Below are positions 43,340-52,580 of a stretch of 64,000 bases of DNA, in pieces. The DNA is taken from contig JARFRB010000033.1 of NCBI GenBank assembly GCA_029287455.1, forward strand, positions 1 to 64,000, written 5' to 3'. The notes under the pieces were generated by a model. The model was not told the DNA's origin and did no database searches. It worked only from the letters and a program-made list of their open reading frames with translations. Source of the DNA: Pelagibius litoralis (GTDB lineage: Bacteria; Pseudomonadota; Alphaproteobacteria; Kiloniellales; DSM-21159). The position numbers were made by a program, and so were the translations under genes. The stretch's first letter is position 1; each line of letters starts with the position of its first letter.

Positions 43340-44661
43340 GCCCCTTTGCCTGGGCGAATTTTCCGCAAGATATCGCCGAACAGTTCGCGCAGCTGCGTGA
43401 CTGCAAGCTTGATGTCTTCCATGCGCGGAAACGTCATTTGAAGCAGTGAAACATCCCGCCCCCGACAGTAGAGAAGCACCAAGAGAAGACTTCCGCCCAG
43501 ATAGCTGATCGTCGTAGCCATCCCCGCCCCTTCGCCTTGGTACCGGGGAATCAGGATAAAGTTGAGCGCTATGTTCCCTATCAGGGCGGGCACGGTGGCT
43601 ATGACCGGATACCACGGCTTACCATCGCCGGTCAGAGCGGTTTGTACGATTTTGAAGACCGCGAACCCAGCAACTCCCGGAAGCATCCAGCGCAGCATGG
43701 GTGCGGTTCTGTCAAAGGCCGTCCCATAGACGATTTCAACCAGATAGGGAGCCACTATGCCGATCCCAATGGCTGCACACACGCTCGCAAGCAAAGCCAG
43801 GCGCGTAATTTGGGGCACCAGTCTTGCAAACTGGCCCTTCGCCGTGTCGCGGGCCGTGCGCATCATGACGACAAGCCCGATTGCGCCGGGAATCTGCCAA
43901 AGCAGCTCGGCGATATTCACGGCCAGTGAATAAGCACCCGCTTCCTCTAGTGTGCTCATGCGTTCGAGCATCAGGACGTCGACTCGATAAAGCGCCGTCA
44001 GCAGGAAAACGGAGAACGACAAGGCAAGGCCGAGACGCAGCAGCAGCCCCACCACCGACCAATCTATCCGCCTGCCCCGCAAGGTAAGCCCCTGGCCGCG
44101 CAGCAAGACAAAGGCGACCCAGGCGAAACTGATCGCTTCGGCCAGCACCGCCCCCTCGACACCCATACCCAAGGCCCAGACAAACACGCCTATGAGGACA
44201 AGCCGCAGCGGGGGAACCATCCAAAGGCTGCGATTGAAACGGTCGAGCTGCGAGCGGCCCAGAAATATGCCGCGTGCGTAGGCGTGAACCATGTGGATCG
44301 AAAACAAGGCTGCCGCCAGAAACAGCAGTTGGGAAGAAAGCTCCGTTTCAACGATCAGCTGAATCAGACCGAGGATCAGCAGGTTCCCAACTGTGAGGGT
44401 GATGCAGAACAAGACCAGCAGCGCCGGCATCAATTCTTCTTCAGACGCCTGCTTGCGCCCCAGCACGTAGACAATGGAACGGTTCGCTCCGAGATCGCAT
44501 AGGGGAATCAGCATGTAGGGAATAGCCAGCAGCGCGGCCATGAGCCCCTTGCCCTCGGGGCCCAAAAGGCGCGCCAACACAATCCCGCCCAAGAAATTGA
44601 ACAAGAAAGCGGCAACGGTGGATGACATGACGCTTACCGCGTCGCGGCGGAATCTACTCAT
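43336..44661 (-). CDS. Wzx-like lipid-linked oligosaccharide flippase
   Basis: About 441 residues with 12 or more predicted membrane helices of the MATE/MVF-type polysaccharide flippase fold. The N-terminus FRRDAVSVMSSTVAAFLFNFLGGIVLARLLGPEGKGL carries the conserved RLLGPEGKG turn. It should flip undecaprenyl-linked repeat units to the periplasm for the Wzy-like polymerase at 34608. ATG 44661 is used; a GTG four codons earlier overlaps the GGGGGGAG ribosome-binding site. It lies 18 bases downstream of the GT-C-like gene, so the two are probably co-transcribed. Confidence 0.88.
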   Translation of the reverse strand: MSRFRRDAVSVMSSTVAAFLFNFLGGIVLARLLGPEGKGLMAALLAIPYMLIPLCDLGANRSIVYVLGRKQASEEELMPALLVLFCITLTVGNLLILGLIQLIVETELSSQLLFLAAALFSIHMVHAYARGIFLGRSQLDRFNRSLWMVPPLRLVLIGVFVWALGMGVEGAVLAEAISFAWVAFVLLRGQGLTLRGRRIDWSVVGLLLRLGLALSFSVFLLTALYRVDVLMLERMSTLEEAGAYSLAVNIAELLWQIPGAIGLVVMMRTARDTAKGQFARLVPQITRLALLASVCAAIGIGIVAPYLVEIVYGTAFDRTAPMLRWMLPGVAGFAVFKIVQTALTGDGKPWYPVIATVPALIGNIALNFILIPRYQGEGAGMATTISYLGGSLLLVLLYCRGRDVSLLQMTFPRMEDIKLAVTQLRELFGDILRKIRPGKGA

Positions 44662-44679
44662 CACTCCCCCCACATTTGG

Positions 44680-46395
44680 TCATTGCCTTTCAGAAGCCTG
44701 GCAACCAAGCGCCCCCTGCCCGGGTGCTAGGAAGAAAATGACCTTGCTGTTCGAAACGTGAGCGCCTTGATGATCGCTCAAATCGATTTCGACGGCCTCG
44801 AACCCATGGTCCTCAGCGTAGTCGGCGAACTGCTTTTCGGAGGCGATCTGGCTTCGGGTCAAGATTGCCTTGACATCATTCGCCTCAAGCCAATCGTAAA
44901 CCTCTTCAGGCGCGAGACCGTTCAATACACGCAACCGCTCGGCGGGATAGATGTCGTTCACGCGAAAGAAGAAAGGCGCCGCCGCGAGTTCGGGAAAGAT
45001 GTTGAACCCCGCATCGATCGCGTAGACGTTCAGCACCGTCGCCACGCGGACCTCGCGGTCTTCCTCGCACAGCGGCGCGCGAAGATTCTCCCGTATCCGC
45101 GCCATCCTGCGGTCCGCCCAGAACTCGCCCGGCGCTTCAGCCAAGCGAAGCATCCGAAAATAGGCGCCCTTGTAGGTCGGCCACATGTCCACCGGGTTCC
45201 AGAGCGCGACCGCCAGGATGCCAGCGCAGACCGCGACGGTCCCCACCCGGAACAGCCGAACGCCACGCTGTCCAACAGCGAACATCACTCCGCGCAATTC
45301 GGCGGCGCCCGCGGCGAATCCAAGCGCCAAAAAGGGCAAGAGCCCCGCCAGATACTGCGGGTGCTGCGGCCGCGGCATCAGGCAAAGCGGCAGCGCGAAG
45401 GCCAAGCCCAGAATCGCCAGTAAGAGGCCGCTGCCTTCCCGGTCATCCGGCCCGGCAAGGCTCCTCCAGCCCGCAATGGCCACCCGCAGCGCCAGTCCAC
45501 AGAGAAAGACAAGGAGAAGGAAAAGCGTGGTGCCGCCGATGATGAATTTCGCGGAACGGATCACCGTCCATCCCCACTCCGCGTGCTTGGGCTGAGCGCC
45601 CAGTCCGCGCGCGGCGGAGACGGGGTGGGAAGTCGCGTGAAACTCAGCCACGGAGAAGACGAAGTTCGACCAACTCTCTGACGCGAAAACCAAGATGGGA
45701 AGGACTCCGGCCAAGCCCCCGAGGCCAAGGGGAACGATTAGTAAGCCGATCCGGCGCGTCACTCGGAATTCGGGGGGCTGCAGCAGAAGAAACGCGGCGG
45801 CAACGGGAAACAGAAAAAAATAGGACTGCTTCGCGCCGGCGGCTATCGCGATGCAAAGTCCACACAGGAACGCCACGCAAGCGCCCCAACCCGCGTCCCG
45901 CGGGCGGGACAGATACAACAGGCAGAGCGCGGCCAGCGTGCCCCACGCAAGGCCCATCATGTCGTTGCGCAGCACCGATTGAGCCAAACTGATCATGACG
46001 CTTCCACTGACGGCGAAAACCGCGACAGCGCCCAGGAACCACGAGCGAGCCAAGTACACGCAGCCAATCCAAAGGCCTGTGTAAAAAAGGAGTGTCCAGA
46101 CCAGGTTGAAATATCGCCCCGCCATGTAGGGCGAGGTCACGGGGATAAGGTCGCTCCACCAGGACAACCCGATCGCGAAGTATGGCGTCTGGGAATAGAT
46201 GAAGTCTCGATAGAACGCGAGCTCCGGCCACAGGTGCGAAGCCACGATGTATTGGGATTCGTCATGGCTAGCGGTCGCGTGAAGACCGTAAGCCGACATG
46301 CAAAAGCACGTGAATGCGAACAGAAGAAAGCCTGAAGTGCGATCCAGTAGTTTCTCTCCCGGCGGAGGCGCAATCGCCAGTGCTGTCTCGTTCAT
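44680..46395 (-). CDS. Glycosyltransferase 39/GT-C-like integral membrane protein
   Basis: About 571 residues with ~11 membrane helices and a C-terminal ~150-residue soluble domain. A short acidic motif soon after the first helix (ATASHDESQYIV) fits the periplasmic catalytic Asp/Glu loop of PMT/ArnT-like GT-C enzymes, which use lipid-phosphate-linked sugars. It may decorate the exopolysaccharide on the periplasmic side. Specific donor unknown. It precedes the flippase gene by 18 bases. Confidence 0.75.
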   Translation of the reverse strand: MNETALAIAPPPGEKLLDRTSGFLLFAFTCFCMSAYGLHATASHDESQYIVASHLWPELAFYRDFIYSQTPYFAIGLSWWSDLIPVTSPYMAGRYFNLVWTLLFYTGLWIGCVYLARSWFLGAVAVFAVSGSVMISLAQSVLRNDMMGLAWGTLAALCLLYLSRPRDAGWGACVAFLCGLCIAIAAGAKQSYFFLFPVAAAFLLLQPPEFRVTRRIGLLIVPLGLGGLAGVLPILVFASESWSNFVFSVAEFHATSHPVSAARGLGAQPKHAEWGWTVIRSAKFIIGGTTLFLLLVFLCGLALRVAIAGWRSLAGPDDREGSGLLLAILGLAFALPLCLMPRPQHPQYLAGLLPFLALGFAAGAAELRGVMFAVGQRGVRLFRVGTVAVCAGILAVALWNPVDMWPTYKGAYFRMLRLAEAPGEFWADRRMARIRENLRAPLCEEDREVRVATVLNVYAIDAGFNIFPELAAAPFFFRVNDIYPAERLRVLNGLAPEEVYDWLEANDVKAILTRSQIASEKQFADYAEDHGFEAVEIDLSDHQGAHVSNSKVIFFLAPGQGALGCQASERQ

Positions 46396-46401
46396 GGGCA
46401 C

Positions 46402-47220
46402 CTGGCCCCGCTGGGGCGGCGAGTTCCCTTTGTCTTCCGAATCCGCTCCCTGGTTCCACGCGATGGAGGGAGATTAGTCTCGTGCGAGCGGTTGTGAAAG
46501 CTATACACTTGATCGCGCGGGCCGTGGAGGAGCTATCAGGAGAAAACCCCCGAAACCCCGAGGCTCCCAAGTACCAAAGGCCCCTGGGAACCCAGACCCA
46601 TCGCCCCCCCATATCCGGCCAGTGATCGGTTATCGCGATTTAGACTCGCTTGGCGCGCCTCTTCCATACCTCCTTGAAGGCATCGATAAGCGCCATCGGG
46701 AGATGCGGGCAGCGTCACTCCGCCCTTTAGGGAGTAACTAAAATGATTTGAATGAAGCGAAAGCGCCGCTGAACGCGAGGTTTCCCGGATTTTCTATTGC
46801 GGCCGAAAGTCACTTTGTCGAGAGCTCCCGCCCTTCCCCCAAACGACTCTATAGGAGAGGGCGGTCACCGGACGCTCTACGTCCCCACGCCGATCTTCTG
46901 ACGTTCGTGTACCTGTAATTCATTCTGATGCGCTTCTTGAACCGCATGAAGGGCCGTTGAGAGATCGAATAGACGCGCTTGAAGCAAATACCCGTCGGCG
47001 ACATTCTCGAAGCCCTAAGGCGCTCGTAACTGCAATAATCCAGATAAACGCCCGCCTCGTCAGCGCAAGAATCCACCCCTCTCCACCTCTAAGTCCAGCG
47101 CTTGTTTCTTGCTTATCCCCGCCGGTTTGATTATGACTCAGGTCACAATTCGAGAACGCCTATCAAGATATGCAGAAATCGTCTTTTACACTGACAATTA
47201 CTCGCAAAAGGGGCGTTTGA
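46402..47220. other. Long intergenic region, no supported gene
   Basis: About 820 bases without a convincing gene, RNA or insertion-sequence end. A 75-codon frame on the minus strand (46849-47076) has no ribosome-binding site or recognisable motif. A start-less plus-strand frame covers the same DNA from about 46857 to 47131 and may be decayed coding sequence. From about 47110 the sequence becomes AT-rich and leads into the sugar dehydrogenase gene. Confidence 0.55.
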
Positions 47221-48987
47221 ATGGTGACAAACTCGCAAATTTTCAAATATCTGTCCCTCTTTGCTATCTTAATTGTACTCGTATTTGGCGCCTTTTTCTC
47301 TGGCTATTTATTCCGTCATATGACGGAATTTACTGACAATCCAAAAATTCATGAAATAACGCGCTTTATAAATGATAATTTTTCAAAACTTAAAAATACA
47401 GCTGTTGGAAACGACAATTTCTTTAAAGAGAATTTTCGCGATTACGGCACTCAACTTTATTCAACCTTCTTTCCGATCTCCATGACCGCGTTGCAACTTC
47501 CCGAGCGCGGGCGGCCTGGGCGTGGGGGCGGTCTCACATCCGTTGGCGATCAAGTCCTGCTGCTGACCCATGACGGCCAGATCTATATGGCCCATTCGCG
47601 TGACGGCTTTCGGCTCTCCGGCATTGAGCCCCCGATCAATAACTTTCGCGAATACAAGGCGGCGTTCAAAACTCCAGCCTATGAGAATTTCAATCCGGAC
47701 TTCGACACGTTTCGCTACAACGACATCCTTTTTCTCAGTTTCGGGGGCCGCGATAAGCTCGCTGCCTCGTTCACCAAGTGGCGGCCGGATGAAGAGTGCT
47801 TCGTTAACGCTGTGAGCGTTGCGGACGTTAGCGATCTTGGCCCCGATCCCAACGAATGGGTTTTGGGCGCCAATGACTGGGAGACCCTTTTCGAAGCTTC
47901 TCCATGCATCGTTTTGGACGAGCGGCACACAGGCCTCGGCTACAACCACGGTGGGCGCATCACCTTCGACGGACACGCGAATCTCTACCTGACCAATGGC
48001 GATTTCGGGCGCAATCTGCCTAAGAACGGCTCCGCTGAAGCGGGCTCCCCGGTTACTTCCATGGCTCAGGATCCGTCGACCGAGTACGGAAAGGTCATTC
48101 GCATCGATCTTGCTAGCGGGAGCGGAACGATCGTCAGCCGTGGCCACCGCAATCCCCAGGGGATCGCGATCGACGACTTGGACCGTCTGTGGGTCGTCGA
48201 GCACGGCATGAACGGCGGGGACGAGCTCAATCTCATTCGCATGGGGAACAACTACGGTTGGCCCCTCGAAACCTACGGCACGCAGTATTCCGGGTTCCCG
48301 TTTCCCGGGACTAAGGAAGTTGGCGCCCACAGCGAGTTCGTACGTCCGGAGCTTGCCTGGCTGCCATCGATCGCGCCGGGCGGACTCACAGTCGTGCGCG
48401 GGTTTCATGAGCTCTGGGACGGGGACCTGCTGATAGGAACCTTGCGCTCAAGAAAGCTGGTCCGTGTGAGGATACGCGATGGGCGCGTGGTCTTCACCGA
48501 GGATGTTGATGTCGGCCTGCGTATCCGCTACGTGTTGCAGCATGACACCGGCGAGATCGTGCTTTGGACAGATGACGAAAACAAGCTGATCTTTCTTTCT
48601 CCATCTTATGCCGCGGTCGGAGAGGGCTACGTTATTGCCGAAGCTTATCTTTCGAACGAAATGCAGCTGGATTCCGGCTTGAAGGGGCGCGTCGCGGCAT
48701 CACTCGGCGCCTGCATGGAATGCCACTCGCTCGACGCCGGCAATAATGTAAACGCACCCTCTTTGGCAGGCATTTACGGCGCCCCGATCGGCAAAAGCTC
48801 TTTCGCGGGCTATTCGGATGCGATGCGCGATGCCTCGGGAACCTGGACGCGGGAGCTTTTGCTTGCCTATCTCGAAGACCCGGACTCCGTCGTTTCCGGG
48901 ACGGCGATGCCAAATCCGAACCTCGCCGATCCCGCCGTCAGGACCGCCTTGGTCGATCTACTGGCCGGCATATCGTCGAAGAACTAG
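47221..48987 (+). CDS. PQQ-dependent sugar dehydrogenase-like protein with C-terminal cytochrome c domain
   Basis: 588 residues: one N-terminal membrane anchor (about 8-30), a linker, a six-bladed glucose/sorbosone-dehydrogenase-type propeller (~85-480), and a class I cytochrome c domain. Propeller motifs include LGYNHGGRITFDGHANLYLTNGD and SRGHRNPQGIAIDDLDRLWVVEHGMNGGDELNLI. Heme attachment is CMECH (Cys 498, Cys 501, His 502), with Met 563 in GTAMPNP the likely axial ligand. It is probably anchored in the membrane with the domains in the periplasm, oxidising a sugar or glycan end and passing electrons to the attached heme. The first ~80 codons are about one-third GC, unlike the rest. An alternative function as a non-PQQ glycan-binding propeller cannot be excluded. 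Confidence 0.85.
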   Translation: MVTNSQIFKYLSLFAILIVLVFGAFFSGYLFRHMTEFTDNPKIHEITRFINDNFSKLKNTAVGNDNFFKENFRDYGTQLYSTFFPISMTALQLPERGRPGRGGGLTSVGDQVLLLTHDGQIYMAHSRDGFRLSGIEPPINNFREYKAAFKTPAYENFNPDFDTFRYNDILFLSFGGRDKLAASFTKWRPDEECFVNAVSVADVSDLGPDPNEWVLGANDWETLFEASPCIVLDERHTGLGYNHGGRITFDGHANLYLTNGDFGRNLPKNGSAEAGSPVTSMAQDPSTEYGKVIRIDLASGSGTIVSRGHRNPQGIAIDDLDRLWVVEHGMNGGDELNLIRMGNNYGWPLETYGTQYSGFPFPGTKEVGAHSEFVRPELAWLPSIAPGGLTVVRGFHELWDGDLLIGTLRSRKLVRVRIRDGRVVFTEDVDVGLRIRYVLQHDTGEIVLWTDDENKLIFLSPSYAAVGEGYVIAEAYLSNEMQLDSGLKGRVAASLGACMECHSLDAGNNVNAPSLAGIYGAPIGKSSFAGYSDAMRDASGTWTRELLLAYLEDPDSVVSGTAMPNPNLADPAVRTALVDLLAGISSKN

Positions 48988-49008
48988 AGCCCGGTAAACG
49001 CATCTGGC

Positions 49009-50013
49009 TCAGAAACCCGCGGAGCTCTTGACCTCGATATTGGTCGCACCGCCGTTAGCGATGCCGCCTTTCTTGGCCCCATAGCAGATCGACCCGTCGA
49101 TCCGTACGTTGTTGATCCGTGCTTTTCCGCCACCGGGCTCCAGACTGAGGCACACCCCTGGGCGTTTCGCCGAGGTATCCTCCACGGTTACCCAATGCAG
49201 CAGCAGGAACTCCACAAGGCCCCTGTTCTGGGTATGGACGCGCATAATGTCCGGCGTCTCCTGACCTACGGCGGAGAGCTCGCTGTATTCTATTTGCAAC
49301 TTGCTGATCTTGCTGTCGCCACCGCCTTTGTTGGAAAGGTTCTCAATGAAGAAGGCGTGCCCTTTGATGTTCCGCGTTTCGATGTTCGACCAGATTGTCT
49401 CATTCACGAAATTGTTCTTGCCCTTAGCCGGGAGCCGCACGACGAACCCGTGCCGGTCGATGTGTTCGCACTTCACGTCTTGGACGCGCAGGTTCTCGAT
49501 CCAGGCCCATTCGCGCATCGGTTCGGCCACCAGGCAATCCCCGCCGTTGCCCTGCACGTAGACATCCTCGATGTGCCCGTAATCCCCGACGCTCACCCAG
49601 ATCACCCGGTCCAGCCCGGGATTCCCGAGAATGCGAAAATGCTCCAAACGGCTTCCGAATAAATCTTGGCCCCGGTCACCGCCCTGCCAACCCGCGATTT
49701 GGATGCACACATCATCCATCCGGCACTCCAGCACTGGCAAACCCAGCCCGGTGAGGCGCTTGTTCTCAAGCACGACGCGGCTATCGAGCGTGTAGGTTCC
49801 CATTGGGACGAGCACCAGCCCATTGCGGGGCACGGATTCCAGGGCTGCCTTAAACGCCGCGCTGTCGTCCTGGCCATCGTCCGGCACCGCCCCGAAGTCA
49901 AGCACCGTGGGCGCTAATGGCGAGGCGCTTAGCGCCAGTGGCGGCGCGGCCGCCAGGCAGGTGAGCGCAACAACGAGAAACCCCATTAAACTAATGCTTT
50001 CCCGCCAATTCAT
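49009..50013 (-). CDS. Exported right-handed beta-helix protein (pectate-lyase-3-like)
   Basis: 334 residues with a signal peptide (MNWRESISLMGFLVVALTCLAAAPPLALS). The mature start VLDFGAVPDDGQDDSAAFKAALESV is the characteristic opening of pectate_lyase_3/GH28-like beta-helices. The following region is rich in short strands typical of parallel beta-helix coils. The ATG at 50013 has a GGGGGAG site. Such proteins bind, cleave or epimerise polysaccharides in the periplasm or outside; position at the end of the exopolysaccharide locus suggests polymer trimming. No catalytic residues can be assigned with confidence. Confidence 0.78.
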   Translation of the reverse strand: MNWRESISLMGFLVVALTCLAAAPPLALSASPLAPTVLDFGAVPDDGQDDSAAFKAALESVPRNGLVLVPMGTYTLDSRVVLENKRLTGLGLPVLECRMDDVCIQIAGWQGGDRGQDLFGSRLEHFRILGNPGLDRVIWVSVGDYGHIEDVYVQGNGGDCLVAEPMREWAWIENLRVQDVKCEHIDRHGFVVRLPAKGKNNFVNETIWSNIETRNIKGHAFFIENLSNKGGGDSKISKLQIEYSELSAVGQETPDIMRVHTQNRGLVEFLLLHWVTVEDTSAKRPGVCLSLEPGGGKARINNVRIDGSICYGAKKGGIANGGATNIEVKSSAGF

Positions 50014-50345
50014 GGCTGGCTCTCCCCCGATCCAGTGACTCGCTTTTGGATTTACGCGAAGACAATTCCCTACCATGTGGACCCGCCCCGAATGAATCCA
50101 TACCACCTTGTGAACCCCAGGCGTGGTGCCTCTAAAGAGTGCCTCCACTCCACACCGCTGCCGCCGCGCTTTCAAAGGGTCCAGGGCATCCGCGCGCGCC
50201 GACGTCAGACGGCAAGGACAAGCGTTGGCGCGTGCGGTGCTTGCGGCCCTTGCGCTTGCACTCAGGAGCCGCTATCAGCCCCGATGGCGGTGGCGTTCGT
50301 TGACGCAGCGCCAGATTCCCTAACCCCAATCGCAGGAGGCTGATC
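50014..50345. other. Intergenic region between beta-helix and homospermidine synthase genes
   Basis: 332 bases with promoters expected for both divergent genes. No gene, RNA or strong repeat recognised, apart from the GGAGG ribosome-binding site at the right end that fixes the TTG start of the synthase. Confidence 0.5.
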
Positions 50346-51761
50346 TTGCCCGATGCCACGCACAAGATTCCGTTTTCCGGCCGCATCGTAATGATCGGCA
50401 GCGGTTCGATCGGACAAGGGGTTATTCCCCTTCTGCGCCAGCACATCGACATGCCGGCGGACCGCGTCCAGGTGATTTCCGCAAACGCTGGGGGCCGCGA
50501 GGTCATGGAGAGCCACGGCGTAGGCTTCTTGGAGCAAACCTTGACTCCCGGCAACTATCAGGACGTTCTGAAGCCCCAACTCGAAGCCGGCGATTTCCTT
50601 CTCAACCTCTCCGTTGACGTGTCCTCCGTGGCCCTGGTCGAACTCGCTCAGGCCGCGGGCGCTCTTTACTTAGACACCTGCATCGAGCCCTGGCTCGGCG
50701 GATATACGGACGCCAAGCTCTCTCCGTCCCTGCGCTCGAACTACGCCCTCCGCGAAACCGCGCTTAAGCTTAAGGGCCACGGAAAGCCAACCGCGGTGCT
50801 CACCCACGGCGCCAATCCCGGCTTGGTGTCTCATTTCGCCAAGCGCGCGCTCTTGAACATCGCCCAGGACACCGGGTTCGCCGTGGAGCGGCCAAAAACC
50901 CGGGAAGATTGGGCGGCCTTGGCCCGCGATCTTGGGATCAAGGTGATCCACGTAGCCGAGCGCGATACCCAGGTTTCCGACCGCCCCAAGGAAGTCGGCG
51001 AGTTCGTCAACACTTGGTCGGTCGACGGCTTCATCGGCGAAGGCTGTCAGCCCGCCGAGATGGGCTGGGGCACCCATGAGAAAATACTGCCAGAGGACGG
51101 TGCCCACCACGCCTTCGGCAGCGATGCCGCGATCTACTTGAACCGGCCGGGCGCCTCGGTGCGGGTTCGAACATGGACTCCCCTGGAAGGCGCTTTTCAC
51201 GGCTTCCTGATCACCCACAACGAGTCGATCAGCCTAGCGGACTTCCTGACCCTGAAAGACTCCCAAGGGGTCGCGGCCTACCGTCCGACGGTGCACTACG
51301 CCTATCACCCTTGCGATGCGGCCGTGAACAGCATGCACGAGCTCGCGGGCAAGAACTGGGTGGCCCAGGAGCGCCACCGGCTGATCGTTGACGAGGTGAC
51401 GTCGGGGATCGACGAACTGGGCGTCCTGCTTTGCGGACATGCGAAGAACGCCTATTGGTATGGCTCTCAACTCTCGATCGAGGAAGCCAGGGACCTGGCT
51501 CCCCACAACAACGCGACCTCGCTGCAGGTGACTGCGCCCGTGCTGGCCGGAATGATCTGGGCAATGGAGAACCCGGATCGCGGTGTTGTCGAGCCAGAGG
51601 AGATGGATCACGAGCGCGTGCTGGAGTTGGCCGGCCCTTATCTGGGCCCGGTGGTGGGCGCCTACGGCGACTGGACTCCGCTAGAGGGGCGCGAGACGCT
51701 GTTCCCCGAAGATCTGGATCGCGACGATCCCTGGCAATTCAAAAACGTCCGGGTGATCTGA
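50346..51761 (+). CDS. hss: Homospermidine synthase
   Basis: A 471-residue NAD-dependent enzyme that joins putrescine units to make sym-homospermidine, a main polyamine of many alphaproteobacteria. Visible are the Rossmann motif RIVMIGSGSIGQGVIPLL, FLLNLSVDVSSVALVELAQ, ALYLDTCIEPWLGGY, VLTHGANPGLVSHFAK, and the later VTSGIDELGVLL. The start is a TTG, six bases after AGGAGG; no in-frame ATG lies near it that would keep the conserved IPFSGRIVMIG region complete. The gene looks monocistronic. Confidence 0.95.
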   Translation: MPDATHKIPFSGRIVMIGSGSIGQGVIPLLRQHIDMPADRVQVISANAGGREVMESHGVGFLEQTLTPGNYQDVLKPQLEAGDFLLNLSVDVSSVALVELAQAAGALYLDTCIEPWLGGYTDAKLSPSLRSNYALRETALKLKGHGKPTAVLTHGANPGLVSHFAKRALLNIAQDTGFAVERPKTREDWAALARDLGIKVIHVAERDTQVSDRPKEVGEFVNTWSVDGFIGEGCQPAEMGWGTHEKILPEDGAHHAFGSDAAIYLNRPGASVRVRTWTPLEGAFHGFLITHNESISLADFLTLKDSQGVAAYRPTVHYAYHPCDAAVNSMHELAGKNWVAQERHRLIVDEVTSGIDELGVLLCGHAKNAYWYGSQLSIEEARDLAPHNNATSLQVTAPVLAGMIWAMENPDRGVVEPEEMDHERVLELAGPYLGPVVGAYGDWTPLEGRETLFPEDLDRDDPWQFKNVRVI

Positions 51762-51852
51762 GCCTGAATGCTTCGAAACGCAAGGATTGGAGCGCGGCGA
51801 CGTTCGATAGTATGTTTAAAGAAACACGGATCGAATAAGGGAGACGCTGCCA

Positions 51853-52548
51853 ATGCTTGGCAAGGGAGGAAGGCTTCTGGCCCTAGGGGCAATGCTCTTT
51901 ATGATGCCCTACGGCTGGGGGGTCGCGGCAGCGGACTGCGATGACAACGCCAAACCCGGCGTGAACTGGGAGGGCTGCGACAAATCGCGTCTCATCCTGC
52001 GGGGCCGGGATCTGACGGGGGCCAATCTCGAGCGCAGCGACCTCAGCAAGAGCGACCTGAGCAAAGCCACCTTCGTGGACGCGGAAATGACGCGGGCAAA
52101 CCTATCACGGTCCTTGCTCGACAAATCCGATCTCAGCGGCGCCAACCTCACCAAGGCGCAGGGCGACCGGGCAAGTCTCGTGGCGGTCAACCTGTCGGGC
52201 GCGAACCTTGAGAAAGCGGAACTTCCGCGCACCGATCTTTCGGAATCGACGCTCACCGACGCCAACCTGGCGAAATCGGACCTGGGCAGAACGGTTCTGG
52301 AAGACACGGACCTCACCGGCGTGAACTTCACTTATGCGATCATGGCCCGCGCCGACCTACGCGGGGCCAAGCTAGAGGGCGCCGACTTCACCGGTGCTTA
52401 TCTCTACCTGACACGCATCGAAGGTGTCGACCTATCCTCCGTTACCGGCTTGACCGCGGAGCAAATCAGCATCGCCTGCGGCGACGGCGACACCGCACTC
52501 CCGGACGGGCTCCCGCCGCCCGCCGAATGGAAGTGCGGTGATAACTGA
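51853..52548 (+). CDS. Exported pentapeptide-repeat protein
   Basis: 231 residues with an N-terminal signal peptide (hydrophobic core LLALGAMLFMMPYGWGVA, cleavage near AAA-DCDD). About 30 tandem A(D/N)LXX-type pentapeptides follow (from RDLTGANLERSDLSKSDLSKA onward), giving a right-handed quadrilateral beta-helix. A short Cys-containing tail ends in AEWKCGDN. Two Cys near the mature N-terminus (DCDDN...EGCDKS) and two near the C-terminus could form cap disulfides. Function unknown; a secreted form argues against the DNA-gyrase mimic role of cytoplasmic members. Confidence 0.85.
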   Translation: MLGKGGRLLALGAMLFMMPYGWGVAAADCDDNAKPGVNWEGCDKSRLILRGRDLTGANLERSDLSKSDLSKATFVDAEMTRANLSRSLLDKSDLSGANLTKAQGDRASLVAVNLSGANLEKAELPRTDLSESTLTDANLAKSDLGRTVLEDTDLTGVNFTYAIMARADLRGAKLEGADFTGAYLYLTRIEGVDLSSVTGLTAEQISIACGDGDTALPDGLPPPAEWKCGDN

Positions 52549-52580
52549 GCGGACGGCGCGCGCGCCCCTCTAGATCTGGC

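Noticed and set aside
46849-47076. 75-residue frame on the minus strand, possibly a transposase remnant
   Set aside because: It has no ribosome-binding site, no recognised motif and no inverted repeats around it; not enough to call a gene or pseudogene.
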